NCBI RefSeq assembly: GCF_003143515.1
Contig: NZ_CP029343.1
Coordinates: forward strand, 5,642,001-5,706,000
Reading direction: 5' to 3'
DNA length: 64,000 bases
DNA from: Massilia oculi
Lineage (GTDB): Bacteria; Pseudomonadota; Gammaproteobacteria; Burkholderiales; Burkholderiaceae_D
Position numbers and translations under genes: made by a program. Below the pieces are notes generated by a model. The model saw only the letters and a program-made list of their open reading frames with translations. It did no database searches and was not told the DNA's origin. Shown in pieces: positions 62,985-64,000 of this stretch. Every line of letters starts with the position of its first letter. The first letter of the stretch is position 1.

Positions 62985-64000
62985 CGACGCCGACGCCGGC
63001 AGCCATAGCCGCAACAACAAGGCCGCCTACGTCAACCTGGCGGTCCAGCCGCTGCCCGGCTGGACGGTCGACATCGCCGGACGCTAGGAGTGCTTCAGCG
63101 ACTTCGGCAACGCCAAGGTCGGCAAGCTGACCAGCCGCTACGACTTCTCGCCGGCGCTGGCGCTGCGCGCTACCTACAGCAACGGCTTTCGCGCGCCGAC
63201 GCTGGCCGAATCGTATTATTCGGCCACCACCGTGTCGCCGCGCAGCGCCTTCGTGCAGCTGGCGCCGAATTCGCCGGGCGCGCGGCTGGTTGGCATCAAC
63301 GGCCTCAAGCCCGAAGCCTCGACCAATATCAGCGCCGGCCTGGTGCTCAACCCGCGGGCCGGCCTGGCGATCACGCTCGACGCCTACCAGATCACGATCC
63401 GCGACCGCATCGTCGGCAGCGGCGCGCTGTACGACTCCGGCGGCGCGGTCAATGCCCCGGCGGTGACGGCGGCAATCCTCGCCAACGGCGACGTGCTCGA
63501 CCCGACCGTGGTCCAGACGGGGATCGACATCTTCTCCAACGCAGGCAATACGCGCAGCCGCGGCATGGAGGCGGTGGCCACCATGAGCAGCAACTACGGC
63601 AGCTACGGGCGGGTCGACTGGTCGGCGGCGGTCAACTACAACCATGTAGAGGTCATCAAGATCAACCAGGCGCCGCCCTAGCTGCGACCGCAGACCCGGC
63701 TCGACGAGACCGCGATCTCGCACCTGGAGACCGCTTCGCCGCGCATGCGGGTCAACCTGGGCGCGCTGTGGAAGGTAGGCGCCTGGACCGTCAACCTGCG
63801 CGAGAACTACTTTGGCAAATCGTCGGAGCAGTTCTCGTCGGACGGTGCGGTCTACCATGAAAACAGGATCAAGCCCAAGCTGCTGACCGACCTTGAGGTG
63901 AGCTTCCAGTTCAGCAAGGCCTGGACGCTGTCGCTGGGGGCCAATAACCTGTTCAACGAGTACCCGGATATGGTCGATCCCATGGTGGTGGCCGAGCAGC
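62985..64000 (+). pseudogene. Decayed TonB-dependent receptor, C-terminal barrel (runs off window)
   Basis: A barrel portion of a carbohydrate- or heme-type receptor without plug or signal. In one frame it reads RNNKAAYVNLAVQPLPGW, KVGKLTSRYDFSPALALRAT, YSNGFRAPTLAESYYSATT and further strands to LSLGANNLFNEYPD near the end. Two in-frame TAG codons interrupt it, at 63085-63087 (where relatives have Tyr, GRYE) and at 63679-63681 (where Gln is expected). It starts abruptly next to the transposase-like fragment, suggesting an insertion or deletion that removed the 5' part. The stops are substitutions, unlike the one-base losses elsewhere. Confidence 0.85.

Noticed and set aside
60125..63130. 1001-codon plus-strand open frame
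   Set aside because: Antisense to the siderophore receptor for most of its length; its tail reads through the cytochrome gene in the wrong frame.

Overview
The window is GC-rich, densely coded DNA from a Gram-negative bacterium. The gene families point to the Massilia/Duganella/Telluria group (Oxalobacteraceae, Betaproteobacteria). Supporting features are carbohydrate-type TonB-dependent receptors, a PEP-CTERM protein, TctCBA transport, an NsrR-like box before nnrS, a Fur-like box and B-family DNA polymerase II. The genus is inferred from family content only. No tRNA, rRNA, CRISPR array or complete mobile element was seen.

Positions 1-22.5 kb form a pectin utilisation locus. A TonB-dependent receptor (cut by the left edge) would import oligosaccharides. 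A GH105-DUF4861-GH28 operon, an esterase-GH43 fusion, a CE12 acetylesterase and a single-chain PL1-CE8 enzyme (pectate lyase plus pectin methylesterase) would take the polymer apart. The released galacturonate can be followed through the oxidative route with every step present: udh (uronate dehydrogenase), an SMP-30 lactonase, garD-like galactarate dehydratase, kdgD-like 5-keto-4-deoxyglucarate dehydratase and 2-oxoglutarate semialdehyde dehydrogenase, giving 2-oxoglutarate. An MFS hexuronate/aldarate-type transporter, an aldose 1-epimerase and a DUF4380 protein accompany them. Two divergent GntR/FCD regulators sit in the middle. A palindrome of the form TTGGYCWGACCAA, usually paired with a degenerate second copy, occurs in four control regions, so the locus looks like one regulon.

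Positions 22.5-38.5 kb hold mixed chromosomal genes: an Ala-rich lipoprotein, LysR and EamA genes, an M28 peptidase followed by an unusual MOSC plus MGMT-like fusion, a LytS/LytTR two-component pair, a DUF455 ferritin-like gene overlapping polB, an FAD monooxygenase, a PhoD-type phosphatase and cheV.

Positions 38.5-44.5 kb are a tripartite drug-efflux operon (outer-membrane factor, HlyD adaptor, DHA2 pump) followed by its TetR regulator behind a perfect 22-bp palindrome, and a YbfB-like MFS gene. Positions 44.5-52.7 kb run on the minus strand: tctCBA, a three-subunit molybdenum hydroxylase and purU. Positions 52.9-59.7 kb hold small genes, an NsrR-box-controlled nnrS plus group III truncated globin pair, a PEP-CTERM protein, an ankyrin protein, and an MFS/LysR divergent pair. 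The right end has a Fur-box-controlled TonB receptor, a small cytochrome c, a probable transposase fragment and a decayed TonB receptor.

Six genes (aldose epimerase, HlyD, YbfB-like MFS, GNAT, truncated globin, NnrS) each look one base short, always at or beside a run of C or G. The uniform direction suggests either homopolymer under-calling in the assembly or a real burst of gene loss. The decayed receptor at the right end is different: it carries in-frame TAG codons and looks like a true pseudogene.
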